From NCBI RefSeq assembly GCF_002245655.1, contig NZ_NOIH01000035.1:1-40442 (forward strand): 40,442 bases of DNA, read 5' to 3'. The translations under genes were made by a program, and so were the position numbers. The stretch comes from Thauera propionica (lineage in GTDB: Bacteria > Pseudomonadota > Gammaproteobacteria > Burkholderiales > Rhodocyclaceae). The notes beneath the pieces are model-generated. The model saw only the letters and a list, made by a program, of their open reading frames with translations, had not been told where the DNA came from and searched no databases. Shown in pieces: positions 7,569-16,444 of the stretch (position 1 is the first letter of the stretch; every line of letters begins with the position of its first letter).

Positions 7569-8528
7569 TCAGACCACGCCGGCGCCGTGCGCCTGCTGGT
7601 CGGCCCAGTAGCTCGACCGCACCATCGGCCCGCAGGCCGCGTTCTTGAAGCCCATCTTCAGCGCTTCGGTCTCGAACATCTTGAAGGTGTCCGGATGCAC
7701 GTAGCGCAGCACCGGCAGATGGCCGCCGGAGGGCTGCAGGTACTGTCCGATGGTGAGCATGTCGACGTCGTGCGCGCGCATGTCGCGCATGACCTCGAGG
7801 ATTTCCTCGTCTGTCTCGCCCAGGCCGACCATCAGGCCGGACTTGGTGGAAACTTCGGGGTGGCGGGCCTTGAACTGCCTGAGCAGTTCGAGCGAGTAGG
7901 CATAGTCCGAACCCGGACGGGCCTGCTTGTAGAGGCGCGGCACGGTCTCGAGGTTGTGGTTCATGACGTCGGGCGGGGCGGCGTCGAAGATGTCGAGCGC
8001 AATCTCCATGCGACCGCGGAAGTCCGGCACCAGCACCTCAATGGTGGTCTTCGGCGACGCCGCGCGCGTCTCGCGGATGCAGTCGACGAAGTGCTGGGCA
8101 CCGCCGTCGCGCAGGTCGTCACGGTCGACCGACGTGATCACCACGTAGTTGAGGCGCATCGCGGCGATGGTCTTGGCCAGGTCGCGCGGCTCGTTGGGGT
8201 TCAGCGGCTCGGGGCGGCCGTGGCCGACGTCGCAGAACGGGCAGCGACGGGTACAGATGTCGCCCATGATCATGAAGGTGGCCGTGCCCTTGCCGAAGCA
8301 TTCGTGGATGTTCGGGCAGGAGGCTTCCTCGCACACGGTGTGCAGCTTGTGCTCGCGCAGCGTTTCCTTGATCTCGTTGAAGCGTTCGGCTTCCTGGCCG
8401 GCGCCGAGCTTGATGCGGATCCAGTCGGGCTTCTTGAGGCGTTCGGCGGGGACGATCTTGATGGGGATGCGCGCGGTCTTTTCTGCGCCGCGCTGTTTGC
8501 GGGCTGGGGTTTCCACCGGCTTTTCCAT
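7569..8528 (-). CDS. lipA: lipoyl synthase
   Basis: This radical-SAM enzyme inserts two sulfurs into protein-bound octanoyl chains to make lipoyl cofactors for pyruvate and 2-oxoglutarate dehydrogenases and the glycine cleavage system. In 319 residues it has the auxiliary-cluster cysteines C66, C71, C77 ([12 protein letters not shown]), the radical-SAM cysteines C92, C96, C99 (CTRRCPFC), and the C-terminal RSSY motif whose serine ligates the auxiliary cluster. Length is normal. It is the last gene of the long minus-strand cluster, 50 bases after lipB, which supplies its substrate. Confidence 0.97.
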   Translation of the reverse strand: MEKPVETPARKQRGAEKTARIPIKIVPAERLKKPDWIRIKLGAGQEAERFNEIKETLREHKLHTVCEEASCPNIHECFGKGTATFMIMGDICTRRCPFCDVGHGRPEPLNPNEPRDLAKTIAAMRLNYVVITSVDRDDLRDGGAQHFVDCIRETRAASPKTTIEVLVPDFRGRMEIALDIFDAAPPDVMNHNLETVPRLYKQARPGSDYAYSLELLRQFKARHPEVSTKSGLMVGLGETDEEILEVMRDMRAHDVDMLTIGQYLQPSGGHLPVLRYVHPDTFKMFETEALKMGFKNAACGPMVRSSYWADQQAHGAGVV

Positions 8529-8578
8529 AGTGGCTGTTCTCTGGGGTTCAGGAATCGCGCTCGTGGCGCAGACCGGGA

Positions 8579-9250
8579 TTATGAGCCTGCCGGCAGGGCT
8601 TGGGCAGTCCCGCGCGACGGATTGTCGTGACCGGCGTCGCCACCCACGGGTGGCAACAGGCGCTGCAGGTGGGCCAGCAGGCGCTCGCCGACCTGCTCGA
8701 CGCCGTCGCTGACGCCGAAGTCCTTCATGCGGATCGTCTTCAGGCCTTCGTAGCCGCAGGGATTGATCCAGCCGAAGGGCGCGAGGTCGGCGTCGACGTT
8801 GATCGCCAGCCCGTGGTAGCTGCAGCCGTTCTTCACGCGCAGGCCGAGCGCGGCGATCTTGTCACCGGCGATGTAGACACCGGGTGCGCCGTTCTTGCGT
8901 TCGGCCGCGAGGCCGTAGTCGGCCAGCGTGTCGATGATCGCCTGCTCCATAAGGTTCACCAGTTCGCGCACCTTGAGGCGGCGCCGTGGCAGGTCCAGCA
9001 GCAGGTAAGCCACCAGCTGGCCGGGGCCGTGGTAGGTGATCTGGCCGCCGCGGTCGATGTGCACCAGCGGGATGCCGGCCGGGTTCTGCAGCAGGTGTTC
9101 GGGCTTGCCGGCCTGGCCCAGGGTGTAGACCGGCGGGTGCTGCAGCAGCCAGATCTCGTCGGGCGTGTCGTCCGTGCGTCCGGCAGTGAACGCGCGCATC
9201 GCCTCGAGCGCCGGCGCGTACTCCACCAGGCCGAGGCGCTTGACGATCAA
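8579..9250 (-). CDS. lipB: octanoyltransferase (lipoate-protein ligase B)
   Basis: LipB moves octanoate from acyl carrier protein to lipoyl domains, the step before LipA. The 223-residue protein has [18 protein letters not shown] (about 67-84), catalytic Lys131 in [14 protein letters not shown] and catalytic Cys165 in INPCGYEG. The start appears to be TTG at 9250, which overlaps the ybeD stop as TTGA. The residues after it ([11 protein letters not shown]) match the usual LipB N-terminus, and the overlap explains translation without its own strong ribosome binding site. A GTG at 9226 is a less likely alternative. Confidence 0.95.
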   Translation of the reverse strand: MIVKRLGLVEYAPALEAMRAFTAGRTDDTPDEIWLLQHPPVYTLGQAGKPEHLLQNPAGIPLVHIDRGGQITYHGPGQLVAYLLLDLPRRRLKVRELVNLMEQAIIDTLADYGLAAERKNGAPGVYIAGDKIAALGLRVKNGCSYHGLAINVDADLAPFGWINPCGYEGLKTIRMKDFGVSDGVEQVGERLLAHLQRLLPPVGGDAGHDNPSRGTAQALPAGS

Positions 9251-9531
9251 AGCACCACCTTGACCATCGGGTGCGAGGTCAGCTCGCGGTACATCGTGTC
9301 GACCTGCAACTGCGACACCGCGCGGAAGGTACAGGTGACGGCCAGGTAGTTGCCCTTGCTCGACGGCCGCATCTCGGCCCCCGCCGGGTCGAAGTCCGGC
9401 GCGTGGCGCAGCACGACCTCGATCACCGCCTGGGCGAAACCATCCACCCGCGCGCCCATGATCTTGATCGGGAAATCGCAGGGAAACTCCAGCAGGCTCT
9501 GGCGCGACTGGGCGCCCTCGTTATCCACCAT
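9247..9531 (-). CDS. ybeD: YbeD/DUF493 family protein
   Basis: The 94-residue protein matches the UPF0250 (DUF493) family: [14 protein letters not shown] near the N-terminus and [33 protein letters not shown] at the C-terminus (described in part). The fold is an ACT-like alpha-beta sandwich. In many proteobacteria the gene sits beside lipB, and a regulatory role in lipoate metabolism has been proposed but not proved. Here it overlaps dat by 11 bases and lipB by four, so the three are probably co-translated. Confidence 0.92.
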   Translation of the reverse strand: MVDNEGAQSRQSLLEFPCDFPIKIMGARVDGFAQAVIEVVLRHAPDFDPAGAEMRPSSKGNYLAVTCTFRAVSQLQVDTMYRELTSHPMVKVVL

Positions 9532-10384
9532 TACGCATCACCGTCTGTTTGAATTCCTGATACCAGGCATACATCTGCCGCCCCATCGGACCGGGCTGGC
9601 CGGTGCCCACCGGCTGGCCGTCGAGCGAGGTGATGGGCAGCACTTCCTTGGTGGACGAGGTCATCCACAGCTCGTCGGCGCTGCGCACCTCGGCTTCGAG
9701 CACCTCGCGTACCTCGTGCGCCATGCCGTGCGTGCGGGCCAGTTCCAGCACCACGTCGTAGGTGATGCCGGGCAGCATCAGATGGCTCTTGGGCGGCACC
9801 AGCAGCACGCCGTCCTTGCACACGAAGATGCTGGAGGCCGCGCCTTCGGTGAGGAAGCTGTCGCGGAACAGCACGGTCTCGGCGCAGCCCTTGTCGATGG
9901 CGTGCTGGCGCAGCAGGCAGTTGGCCAGCATCGACACCGTCTTGAGGTCGCAACGCAGCCAGCGGATGTCGGCAGCGCTGGCGGCGGACACGCCGGTCGC
10001 CAGCTGCTCGGCCGTCGGCGTGACCAGCGGCTCGCTCATCAGGAACACCGTGGGCGCGACCTCGGGGCCGGGGAAGGCGTGGTTGCGCCTGGTGTCGGCG
10101 CCGCGCGTGACCTGCAGGTACACCGACTGGTCGTCCCACGGGTTGCGGGCGACGATCTCGCCGATGATGGCCTTCCATTCCTCGGCGCCGTGCGGATTGG
10201 CAAGCCGCATCGCCGCCAGCGTGTTGGCCAGCCGCGCGACGTGCTCGTCGATGCGGAAGGCGCGGCGCGAATAGACCGGGATGACTTCGTAGGCGCCGTC
10301 GCCGAACAGGAAGCCGCGGTCCATCGGCGACACCCGGGCTTCGGCGAGCGGGACGTACTGTCCGTTGACATAGGCGGTGATCAC
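9521..10384 (-). CDS. dat: D-amino-acid transaminase (class IV aminotransferase)
   Basis: The 287-residue PLP enzyme of fold type IV should interconvert D-alanine and D-glutamate via 2-oxo acids. RGFLFGDGAYEVIPVYSRRAFRIDEH (residues 23-48, shortened) is the class IV start, and Lys148 in CDLKTVSMLANCLLRQ is the PLP lysine. EGAASSIFV and the LPGITYDVV phosphate-binding turn follow. GTG 10384 is chosen because GGGAG lies eight bases upstream; the longer frame runs into dacA. Branched-chain or aminodeoxychorismate-lyase activity cannot be excluded, but the context next to a D-alanine carboxypeptidase favours D-amino-acid metabolism. Confidence 0.88.
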   Translation of the reverse strand: MITAYVNGQYVPLAEARVSPMDRGFLFGDGAYEVIPVYSRRAFRIDEHVARLANTLAAMRLANPHGAEEWKAIIGEIVARNPWDDQSVYLQVTRGADTRRNHAFPGPEVAPTVFLMSEPLVTPTAEQLATGVSAASAADIRWLRCDLKTVSMLANCLLRQHAIDKGCAETVLFRDSFLTEGAASSIFVCKDGVLLVPPKSHLMLPGITYDVVLELARTHGMAHEVREVLEAEVRSADELWMTSSTKEVLPITSLDGQPVGTGQPGPMGRQMYAWYQEFKQTVMRNGG

Positions 10385-10401
10385 GCTGGACTCCCGATGG
10401 C

Positions 10402-11529
10402 TCAGAGGTTCTTGAAGAACATCACGATGGCGTCCCACAGGCGGCCGAAGAAGCCCGCCACCGGCACGTCCTTGAGGGCCACGACCGGGTAGTCGCCGAT
10501 CGCCTTGCCGTCGACGCTGAGCTTGAGCGTGCCGACTTCCTGGCCCTTCTCCAGCGGCGCCACCAGCGGCTGGCGGCTCTCGAGGGTGACCTGCACCTTC
10601 TGCGCGGCTTCCTTGGGCAGCGACATCACGAAGTCACGCGTGAAGCCCACGGCCACCTCGTTTTCCTTGCCCTTCCACACGCGGAACTGCGACAGCACCT
10701 CGTCGGCGGAATAGAGCTTGACCGTGTCGTAGAACTGGAAGCCGAAGTTGAGCAGCTTGAGCGATTCCTGCGCGCGCACCGTGTCCGACGACGCGCCGAG
10801 CACGACCGAGATCAGCCGGCGCGAGCCGCGCTGGGCGGTCGACACCAGGCAATAGCCGGCCGTGCTGGTGTGGCCGGTCTTCATGCCGTCGACGGTGGCA
10901 TCCATGTACAGCAGGCGGTTGCGGTTGGGCTGCTTGATGTTGTTGTAGGTGTACTCCTTCATCGAGTACAGGCTGTAGTACTCGGGGAAGTCGCGCACGA
11001 TGGCGCTGGCCAGCAGCGACAGATCGCGCGCCGTGGTGTAGAGCTGCGGGTCGGGCAGGCCAGTGGAGTTGGTGAAGTGGGTGTTGGTCATGCCCAGGCG
11101 CTGGGCTTCGCGGTTCATCAGCGCGGTGAAGGCTTCCTCGCTGCCGGCGATGGTCTCGGCCAGCGCGACGCAGGCGTCGTTACCCGACTGCACGATCACG
11201 CCACGGATCAGCTCGTCGACCGTGACCGGCTTGTTCGGCTCGATGAACATGCGCGAGCCTTCCATGCGCCACGCCTTTTCCGACACCGGCACCACTTGGT
11301 CCGGCGTGAGCGTGCCGGCCTTGAGCGCGGCGAAGGTCAGGTAGGCGGTCATCAGCTTGGTCAGCGAGGCCGGCTCGATACGGGCGTCGGCATCCTTGTC
11401 GGCCAGCGTCTGGCCGGTCGCGTGGTCGACCAGCACCCAGGCCTTGGCGGCGAGCGCCGGCGGCGGCACGGACTGCGCGAGCGCAGCGACGGAAAACAAC
11501 GAAATCAGGACAGCAAGGAAGAAACGCAT
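10402..11529 (-). CDS. dacA: D-alanyl-D-alanine carboxypeptidase (PBP5/6 type)
   Basis: The 375-residue low-molecular-mass penicillin-binding protein trims the terminal D-Ala from peptidoglycan stem peptides. It has a signal peptide (residues 1-19, cut after AALA), then S55-LTK58, the SGN triad at 115-117 and KTG at 217-219. A beta-rich C-terminal domain ends in an amphipathic helix (GRLWDAIVMFFKNL) that anchors it to the outer leaflet of the inner membrane. ATG 11529 fits the signal peptide. The leader just upstream is pyrimidine-rich with no Shine-Dalgarno sequence. A TATAAT promoter lies about 46 bases upstream. dacC would be an equally valid name. Confidence 0.94.
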   Translation of the reverse strand: MRFFLAVLISLFSVAALAQSVPPPALAAKAWVLVDHATGQTLADKDADARIEPASLTKLMTAYLTFAALKAGTLTPDQVVPVSEKAWRMEGSRMFIEPNKPVTVDELIRGVIVQSGNDACVALAETIAGSEEAFTALMNREAQRLGMTNTHFTNSTGLPDPQLYTTARDLSLLASAIVRDFPEYYSLYSMKEYTYNNIKQPNRNRLLYMDATVDGMKTGHTSTAGYCLVSTAQRGSRRLISVVLGASSDTVRAQESLKLLNFGFQFYDTVKLYSADEVLSQFRVWKGKENEVAVGFTRDFVMSLPKEAAQKVQVTLESRQPLVAPLEKGQEVGTLKLSVDGKAIGDYPVVALKDVPVAGFFGRLWDAIVMFFKNL

Positions 11530-11574
11530 GAGGAGAACCCGGGAAATGAGGAGGGAGACAGGCGGGAACGCCGA

Positions 11575-11604
11575 ATTATAGGCGCCCGTCCGAGGGCAGA
11601 CCAA
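11575..11604 (-). promoter_or_regulatory. sigma-70 promoter upstream of dacA
   Basis: On the minus strand a perfect TATAAT (+ strand ATTATA, 11575-11580) is preceded by TTGGTC (+ strand 11599-11604) with an 18-base spacer. Transcription would start near 11568, giving a 40-base leader. It lies in the largest gap of the mre-to-lipA block (11530-11654), so dacA, dat, ybeD, lipB and lipA can probably be expressed independently of the elongasome genes. Confidence 0.55.
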
Positions 11605-11654
11605 AAGCGAAAGCCTTTGTTTCAACCCAATGTTGCGTTGCGCAAGCCGGCGCG

Positions 11655-12773
11655 TCAGCGCACGACGACGAAGGGCTTGAGCCGCAGCGTCGAGCCCATG
11701 CGCTCGGCCGCGGCGCGGGCCTCGTCCACCGTGTCGTAGGGGCCGGCATGCAGGCGGAAGCGTTCACCGTCGGCGAACAGCTCGAGGCGCTCGGCATGCT
11801 CGGCCACCTCGCGCTCGACGGTGGCGCGGAAGCCCTCGGCATTGGCGCGCGAGGCGAAGGCGCCGAGCTGCAGGAAGATGCCCGCACTGGCCGAGGCGAT
11901 GTGCGGCACCAGACCGTCGCCGTCGGCACCGGAGGTGGCTGCGACCGCAGCAACGACCGCGGCGGCAGCGGGCATGGACGAGGCGGCCTGCGGCGGCGCG
12001 AGCGGCGGCAGGGCGCGGGATTCGACCGCCGCGGGCGGCGGGCTGGCCGGCGCGGGCGACTCGGCGACGGCCACCGGCGTGCGCCCGGGCAAGGGCGGCA
12101 CGGGCTTGGCGGCCGCCATCATCGGCACCTCGTCGGGCAGGATCTGCTCAATCTCGACCTCGGCGCTGCCGGCGTTGATGTAGCCGAGCTTGTGCGCGGC
12201 GGTGTAGGACAGGTCGATGATGCGGCCCTTGTGGAAGGGGCCGCGGTCATTCACCCGCACCACCACCGAGCGGCCGTTGCCGGCGTGCGTCACGCGGACG
12301 TAGCTCGGGATGGGCAGCGTGGGGTGGGCCGCGGTCATCGCGTACATGTCGTAGGGCTCGCCGCTGGAAGTCGGCTTGCCATGGAAGCGGCGGCCGTACC
12401 AGCTCGCGCGGCCGCGCTCGCGGAAGGGGCGCAGCTCGGTGGCCGGCACATAGCCCTGGCCGAAAACGTTGTAGGGCCGGTTGGCGAAGCGGTGCAGCGG
12501 CTCGAGCCGCGGTTCGGCGTCGGGAATGGCGTCGAGGTTCTCCGGCGGCACGTCGTCGGGGCCGTCATCCTTGTAGTAGCCGCCACCGCGGGCAGACTGG
12601 GCGGCAGGCGCGGAGGGCTTGGACGCCGCGGTGTCGTCGCTGCGCTTGGGCGCCGAGCCGCAGGCCGACAGCAGCATCGCGGCGGCGGCCACGATCGCGA
12701 AGGCGGCCAGCGAGCGCCCGCGTGGGGCACGCTCGGCACGAATCGGTACGACGAGGGCAGGATCAGACTTCAT
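11655..12773 (-). CDS. rlpA: septal ring lytic transglycosylase RlpA family lipoprotein
   Basis: The 372-residue lipoprotein has an N-terminal signal with lipobox LSAC (Cys38). A double-psi beta-barrel domain covers about residues 115-215 (GRASWYGRRFHGKPTSSGEP, then VVRVNDRGPFHKGRIIDLS with the conserved Asp). A proline-alanine linker follows, and a SPOR domain (about 297-372, FLQLGAFASRANAE onwards) binds denuded glycan at the septum. RlpA cleaves glycan strands lacking stem peptides in some species. ATG 12773 has GGAG five bases upstream and is preferred to the GTG at 12779. It sits between rodA and dacA, as is usual in betaproteobacteria. Confidence 0.93.
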   Translation of the reverse strand: MKSDPALVVPIRAERAPRGRSLAAFAIVAAAAMLLSACGSAPKRSDDTAASKPSAPAAQSARGGGYYKDDGPDDVPPENLDAIPDAEPRLEPLHRFANRPYNVFGQGYVPATELRPFRERGRASWYGRRFHGKPTSSGEPYDMYAMTAAHPTLPIPSYVRVTHAGNGRSVVVRVNDRGPFHKGRIIDLSYTAAHKLGYINAGSAEVEIEQILPDEVPMMAAAKPVPPLPGRTPVAVAESPAPASPPPAAVESRALPPLAPPQAASSMPAAAAVVAAVAATSGADGDGLVPHIASASAGIFLQLGAFASRANAEGFRATVEREVAEHAERLELFADGERFRLHAGPYDTVDEARAAAERMGSTLRLKPFVVVR

Positions 12774-12788
12774 CGGCACTCCGGGACT

Positions 12789-13934
12789 TCAGCTGCTGCG
12801 CGCCACGAGGCGGCTGCGCTGGATGCTCATCAGGATACCGATGCCCAGACATAGCGTGACGAGCGCAGTTCCCCCGTAGCTGACAAAGGGCAGCGGCACG
12901 CCCACGACGGGCAGGATGCCGCTGACCATGCCCATGTTCACGAAGGCGTAGGTGAAGAAGATCATCGTCACCGCACCGGCGAGCAGGCGCGAAGCGTGGG
13001 TTGGCGCGAACGCGGCGATGGTGAAGCCGCGGATGAGCAGCAACAGGTAGACCGCCAGCAGCACGACGGCGCCGACCAGGCCGAACTCTTCGGCCAGCAC
13101 GGCGAAGATAAAGTCGGTATGGCGCTCCGGCAGGAAAGCGAGGTGGGTCTGCGTGCCCTCCATCCAGCCCTTGCCCGACAGGCCGCCCGAACCGATGGCG
13201 ATGGTGGACTGGATGATGTGGAAGCCCTTGCCGAGCGGGTCGCGCGTGGGGTCGAGCAGGGTGCACACACGCTGCTTCTGGTATTCGCGCAGCACCTGCC
13301 AGTCGACGTCCGGCTGGCACAGGGTGTCACCGAAGGCGACGATGGAGCCGATGCCGATCACCGCCGCCAGCACCAGCGGCACGATCAGCTTCCACGACAG
13401 GCCGGCGAAGTAGATCACGTACAGGCCGGACGCCGCGACCAGCAGGCTGGTGCCGAGGTCGGGCTGGATGACGATGAGGCCGACCGGCACCACGAGCAGC
13501 AGACCGGCGACGATGAAGTCGACAAAGCGCGTCTGCCCTTCGCGTTGCTGGAAGTACCAGGCCAGCATCAGCGGCATCGCAATCTTCATGATCTCGGACG
13601 GCTGGATGCGGGTAACACCGATGTCGAGCCAGCGTTGTGCGCCCTTCGACACCTCGCCGAAGAGCTCCACGCCGATCAGCAAGACGACACCCGCCGCATA
13701 CAGCGGCAATGCCAGGCTCAGCAGGCGGGTGGGCGTCAGCCAGGCGACGACCCACATGGCGCCGAGCGCGACACCAAAGTGGGCGAGCTGGTTGTCCAGC
13801 CGCTCGGGCGATGCGCTCTGCATCAGCACCCAGGCGTAGCCGAGCAGCACGCCGAGCAGCAGCGTCAGCATCGGGTCGATCGGCCGCAGGAAGGCGCGCA
13901 CCAGCGCGATCGGATTGAAACGCCAGCCACTCAT
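12789..13934 (-). CDS. rodA: rod-shape-determining SEDS glycosyltransferase RodA
   Basis: RodA polymerises glycan strands from lipid II in the elongasome with PBP2. The 381-residue protein has about ten hydrophobic segments. It carries the SEDS pattern: QRWLDIGVTRIQPSEIMKIAMPL at about residues 99-121, with the conserved QPSE, then VIQPDLGTSLL near 155-165. GLSGKGWMEGTQTHLAFLPERHTDFIF (shortened) and the C-terminal PFVSYGG follow. The start ATG overlaps the mrdA stop by four bases, coupling it to its partner transpeptidase. Confidence 0.96.
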   Translation of the reverse strand: MSGWRFNPIALVRAFLRPIDPMLTLLLGVLLGYAWVLMQSASPERLDNQLAHFGVALGAMWVVAWLTPTRLLSLALPLYAAGVVLLIGVELFGEVSKGAQRWLDIGVTRIQPSEIMKIAMPLMLAWYFQQREGQTRFVDFIVAGLLLVVPVGLIVIQPDLGTSLLVAASGLYVIYFAGLSWKLIVPLVLAAVIGIGSIVAFGDTLCQPDVDWQVLREYQKQRVCTLLDPTRDPLGKGFHIIQSTIAIGSGGLSGKGWMEGTQTHLAFLPERHTDFIFAVLAEEFGLVGAVVLLAVYLLLLIRGFTIAAFAPTHASRLLAGAVTMIFFTYAFVNMGMVSGILPVVGVPLPFVSYGGTALVTLCLGIGILMSIQRSRLVARSS

Positions 13935-15907
13935 CGCGCCGTCTCCGGAGCTCCCGCCGGGACCGGCGGCAAGGCCGGCACGAGCGGCCCGCCGCCTGCG
14001 CCATTCACGCCTTCCTCGCCGAGACTCTCATCCGCTTCGACATCCTCTGCCGCTGGCTGGCCCGCGCGTTGGTGCAGCAGGTAGTAGTCCATCACCTGGC
14101 GTGCGATGGGCGCGGCCGACTGCGCCCCGAAGCCGCCGTTCTCGACCAGCACCGCCAGCGCAATCTTCGGCGCTTCAGCCGGCGCATAGGCGACGAACCA
14201 GGAGTGGTCGCGCAGGCGCTCGCGGACCTTGCCCTCGACGTAGCGCTGGCCGCGCAGCGAGAACACCTGCGCGGTGCCGGTCTTGCCGCCCGAGGTGTAC
14301 TCCGCGCCCTGGAAGGCGCGCCGGCCGGTGCCGCTGATGTTCACATCCACCATGCCGTCGAGCACCGCCTTGACGTTGGCCGGCCTGAGCGGGATCTCGC
14401 GCAGCGGCTCGGGCTCCACCACGCGCCGCTCTCCGCTGCGCGAATCGATCACGTGGCGCACGATGTGCGGCCGGTACAGCTTTCCGTCATTGACCAACGC
14501 CGCCAGCGCATTGGCGAGCTGCAGCGGTGTGTAGGCGTTGTAGCCCTGGCCGATACCGACCGAGATCGTCTCGCCGGGAAACCACTGCTGCTGCTCGGGC
14601 CGGCGGAAACGCTGGCGCTTCCACTCGGGTGAGGGCAGCACGCCAGTGGCCTCGCCGGGCAGGTCGATACCGGTGCGCGAACCGAAACCGAACGGCGCCA
14701 TGAAGTTGGCAATGTTGTCGATGCCCAGCTCGTGCGCGAGCTGGTAGTAGTAGGTGTTGCACGACACCACGATGGACTTGTGCAGGTCGACCATGCCGTG
14801 GCCGCCGATCTTGTCGTCCATGAAGCGGTGGTTGCCGAGGTTGAAGTAGCCGAGGTCGGAGATCGCCTGCTTGGCCGTGCGCTTGCCCGTTTCCAGCCCG
14901 GCGAGCGCCATGAAGGGCTTGAAGGTCGAGCCGGGCGGATAGGCCGAATAGATCGCGCGGTTCAGCAGCGGATGGTCGGGCGATTCGTTGAGCGCCTTCC
15001 AGTCCTGGGTGGAAATGCCATCGACGAACAGGTTGGGGTCGAAGGTGGGCGTCGACACCAGCGCCAGCACGCCGCCCGTGGCCGGCTCGATCGCGACCAG
15101 GGCGCCACGGCGGTCGCCGAAGGCGTTCTCGGCGATGCGCTGCAGCTCGATGTCGAGCGTCAGTTCCAGATCGTTGCCCGGCGCGGGCGGCGTGCGCGAC
15201 AGGGCGCGCACCGCGCGGCCGCCGGCATTGACCTCGACCTGCTCGACGCCCGTGGTGCCGTGCAGTTCATGCTCGTAGAACTGCTCCAGCCCGGCCTTGC
15301 CGATATGCTGCGTGCCGCGGTAGTTGGCGGCATTGCCCGCCTCCTCGATGCGCTCGACGTCGCGCTGGTTGATGCGACCGATGTAGCCGACGACGTGAGA
15401 ACCCACGGCGCCCTGCGGATAGTCACGCAGCAGTCGCGCCTTCACCTCGACGCCGGGGAAGCGGTAACGATGCGCGGTGATGCGGGCGACTTCCTCGTCG
15501 CTCAGGCGGCTGCGCACCGGCACGCTTTCGAAGTTGCGGCTCTCCTCGAGCAGCTTGGCGAAGCGGCGCCGGTCGCGCGGCTCGATCGCCACCAGCATCG
15601 CCAGTTCGTCCAGCGTGGCCTCGACATCGCCGACCTGCGAGGGGGTGATCTCCAGCGTGTAGGTGGCGTAGTTGCGCGCGAGCACCACGCCGTTGCGGTC
15701 GACGATGGTGCCGCGGTTGGGCACCGTGGGCAGCAGGGCGATGCGGTTGTCCTCGGCGCGCGTCAGGTAGTAGTCGTGGCGCACGACCTGCAGGTAGTAG
15801 AAGCGTGCGGCCAGCAGCCCGAGGCAGACGCACACGAACAGCGCGGCAACGACCACGCGCAGGCGGAAGCGTGCGAGCTCCTGGGCGGGCGCGCGTAACT
15901 CGGTCAT
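13931..15907 (-). CDS. mrdA: peptidoglycan D,D-transpeptidase PBP2
   Basis: PBP2 cross-links glycan strands during lateral wall growth. The 658-residue class B penicillin-binding protein has one N-terminal transmembrane helix (about 17-38) and a dimerisation/pedestal domain (about 60-240). The transpeptidase domain carries S327-TFK330, S382-CN384 and K542-TG. A low-complexity Ala/Pro/Glu tail after about residue 620 is longer than in Escherichia coli and looks disordered. The gene overlaps rodA by four bases and follows mreD by 12. Confidence 0.96.
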   Translation of the reverse strand: MTELRAPAQELARFRLRVVVAALFVCVCLGLLAARFYYLQVVRHDYYLTRAEDNRIALLPTVPNRGTIVDRNGVVLARNYATYTLEITPSQVGDVEATLDELAMLVAIEPRDRRRFAKLLEESRNFESVPVRSRLSDEEVARITAHRYRFPGVEVKARLLRDYPQGAVGSHVVGYIGRINQRDVERIEEAGNAANYRGTQHIGKAGLEQFYEHELHGTTGVEQVEVNAGGRAVRALSRTPPAPGNDLELTLDIELQRIAENAFGDRRGALVAIEPATGGVLALVSTPTFDPNLFVDGISTQDWKALNESPDHPLLNRAIYSAYPPGSTFKPFMALAGLETGKRTAKQAISDLGYFNLGNHRFMDDKIGGHGMVDLHKSIVVSCNTYYYQLAHELGIDNIANFMAPFGFGSRTGIDLPGEATGVLPSPEWKRQRFRRPEQQQWFPGETISVGIGQGYNAYTPLQLANALAALVNDGKLYRPHIVRHVIDSRSGERRVVEPEPLREIPLRPANVKAVLDGMVDVNISGTGRRAFQGAEYTSGGKTGTAQVFSLRGQRYVEGKVRERLRDHSWFVAYAPAEAPKIALAVLVENGGFGAQSAAPIARQVMDYYLLHQRAGQPAAEDVEADESLGEEGVNGAGGGPLVPALPPVPAGAPETAR

Positions 15908-15919
15908 CGCCCGCGGCCC

Positions 15920-16441
15920 TCAGATCGGCCGGTTGTCATCGCGATCCACCGGCCGGTACTGCGGCAGCATCAGCAGGATGGACAGCGGCGCCCACAGCAG
16001 GGCACTGCTCAGACTGGACAGGAAATAGGACCACCCCGGGAACTCCGCGCCTGCCAGTACGCGCACGACCAGCATCAGCACCTGGGTGAGCAGAAACAGC
16101 GGCAGCATGTGGATCGCCTGCTGCAGCAGCGGGAACCACAGCACACGACGGGCGGCACCGTTGGCGACGTAGGCCAGCACCACGTAGGCCAGCGCATGCT
16201 GCCCCATCGCCGCGCCCTGGCCGACGTCGACCAGCAGGCCGAAGACGAAGCCCACGCCCATGCCGATGCGCAGCGGCTCGCGCACGCACCAGATCGCCAG
16301 CACCAAGGCGACCCAATCGGGAATGCCCGGCACGCGGCCGGAGGGGATGTACTCGAGGCCGAGCGCGGCGATCAGGCTGAGGTAAACGAACCACAGCTTG
16401 ACCGGCAGCAGGATGCGGCTGGAACGGTTGGTCGGCTGCAT
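15920..16441 (-). CDS. mreD: rod-shape-determining protein MreD
   Basis: The 173-residue protein is almost wholly hydrophobic, with about five to six membrane segments, as expected for MreD of the elongasome. VGFVFGLLVDVGQGAAMGQHALAYV (about 63-87, shortened) is the family's conserved core. It lies three bases after mreC and 12 bases before mrdA, in the standard mreBCD-mrdA-rodA order. MreD is thought to help activate PBP2-RodA together with MreC. Confidence 0.93.
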   Translation of the reverse strand: MQPTNRSSRILLPVKLWFVYLSLIAALGLEYIPSGRVPGIPDWVALVLAIWCVREPLRIGMGVGFVFGLLVDVGQGAAMGQHALAYVVLAYVANGAARRVLWFPLLQQAIHMLPLFLLTQVLMLVVRVLAGAEFPGWSYFLSSLSSALLWAPLSILLMLPQYRPVDRDDNRPI

Positions 16442-16444
16442 GCT

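Noticed and set aside
6318-8630. 770-codon open frame antisense to the adaptor and lipA
   Set aside because: It runs across two recognised genes and an intergenic hairpin, and has no domain pattern.
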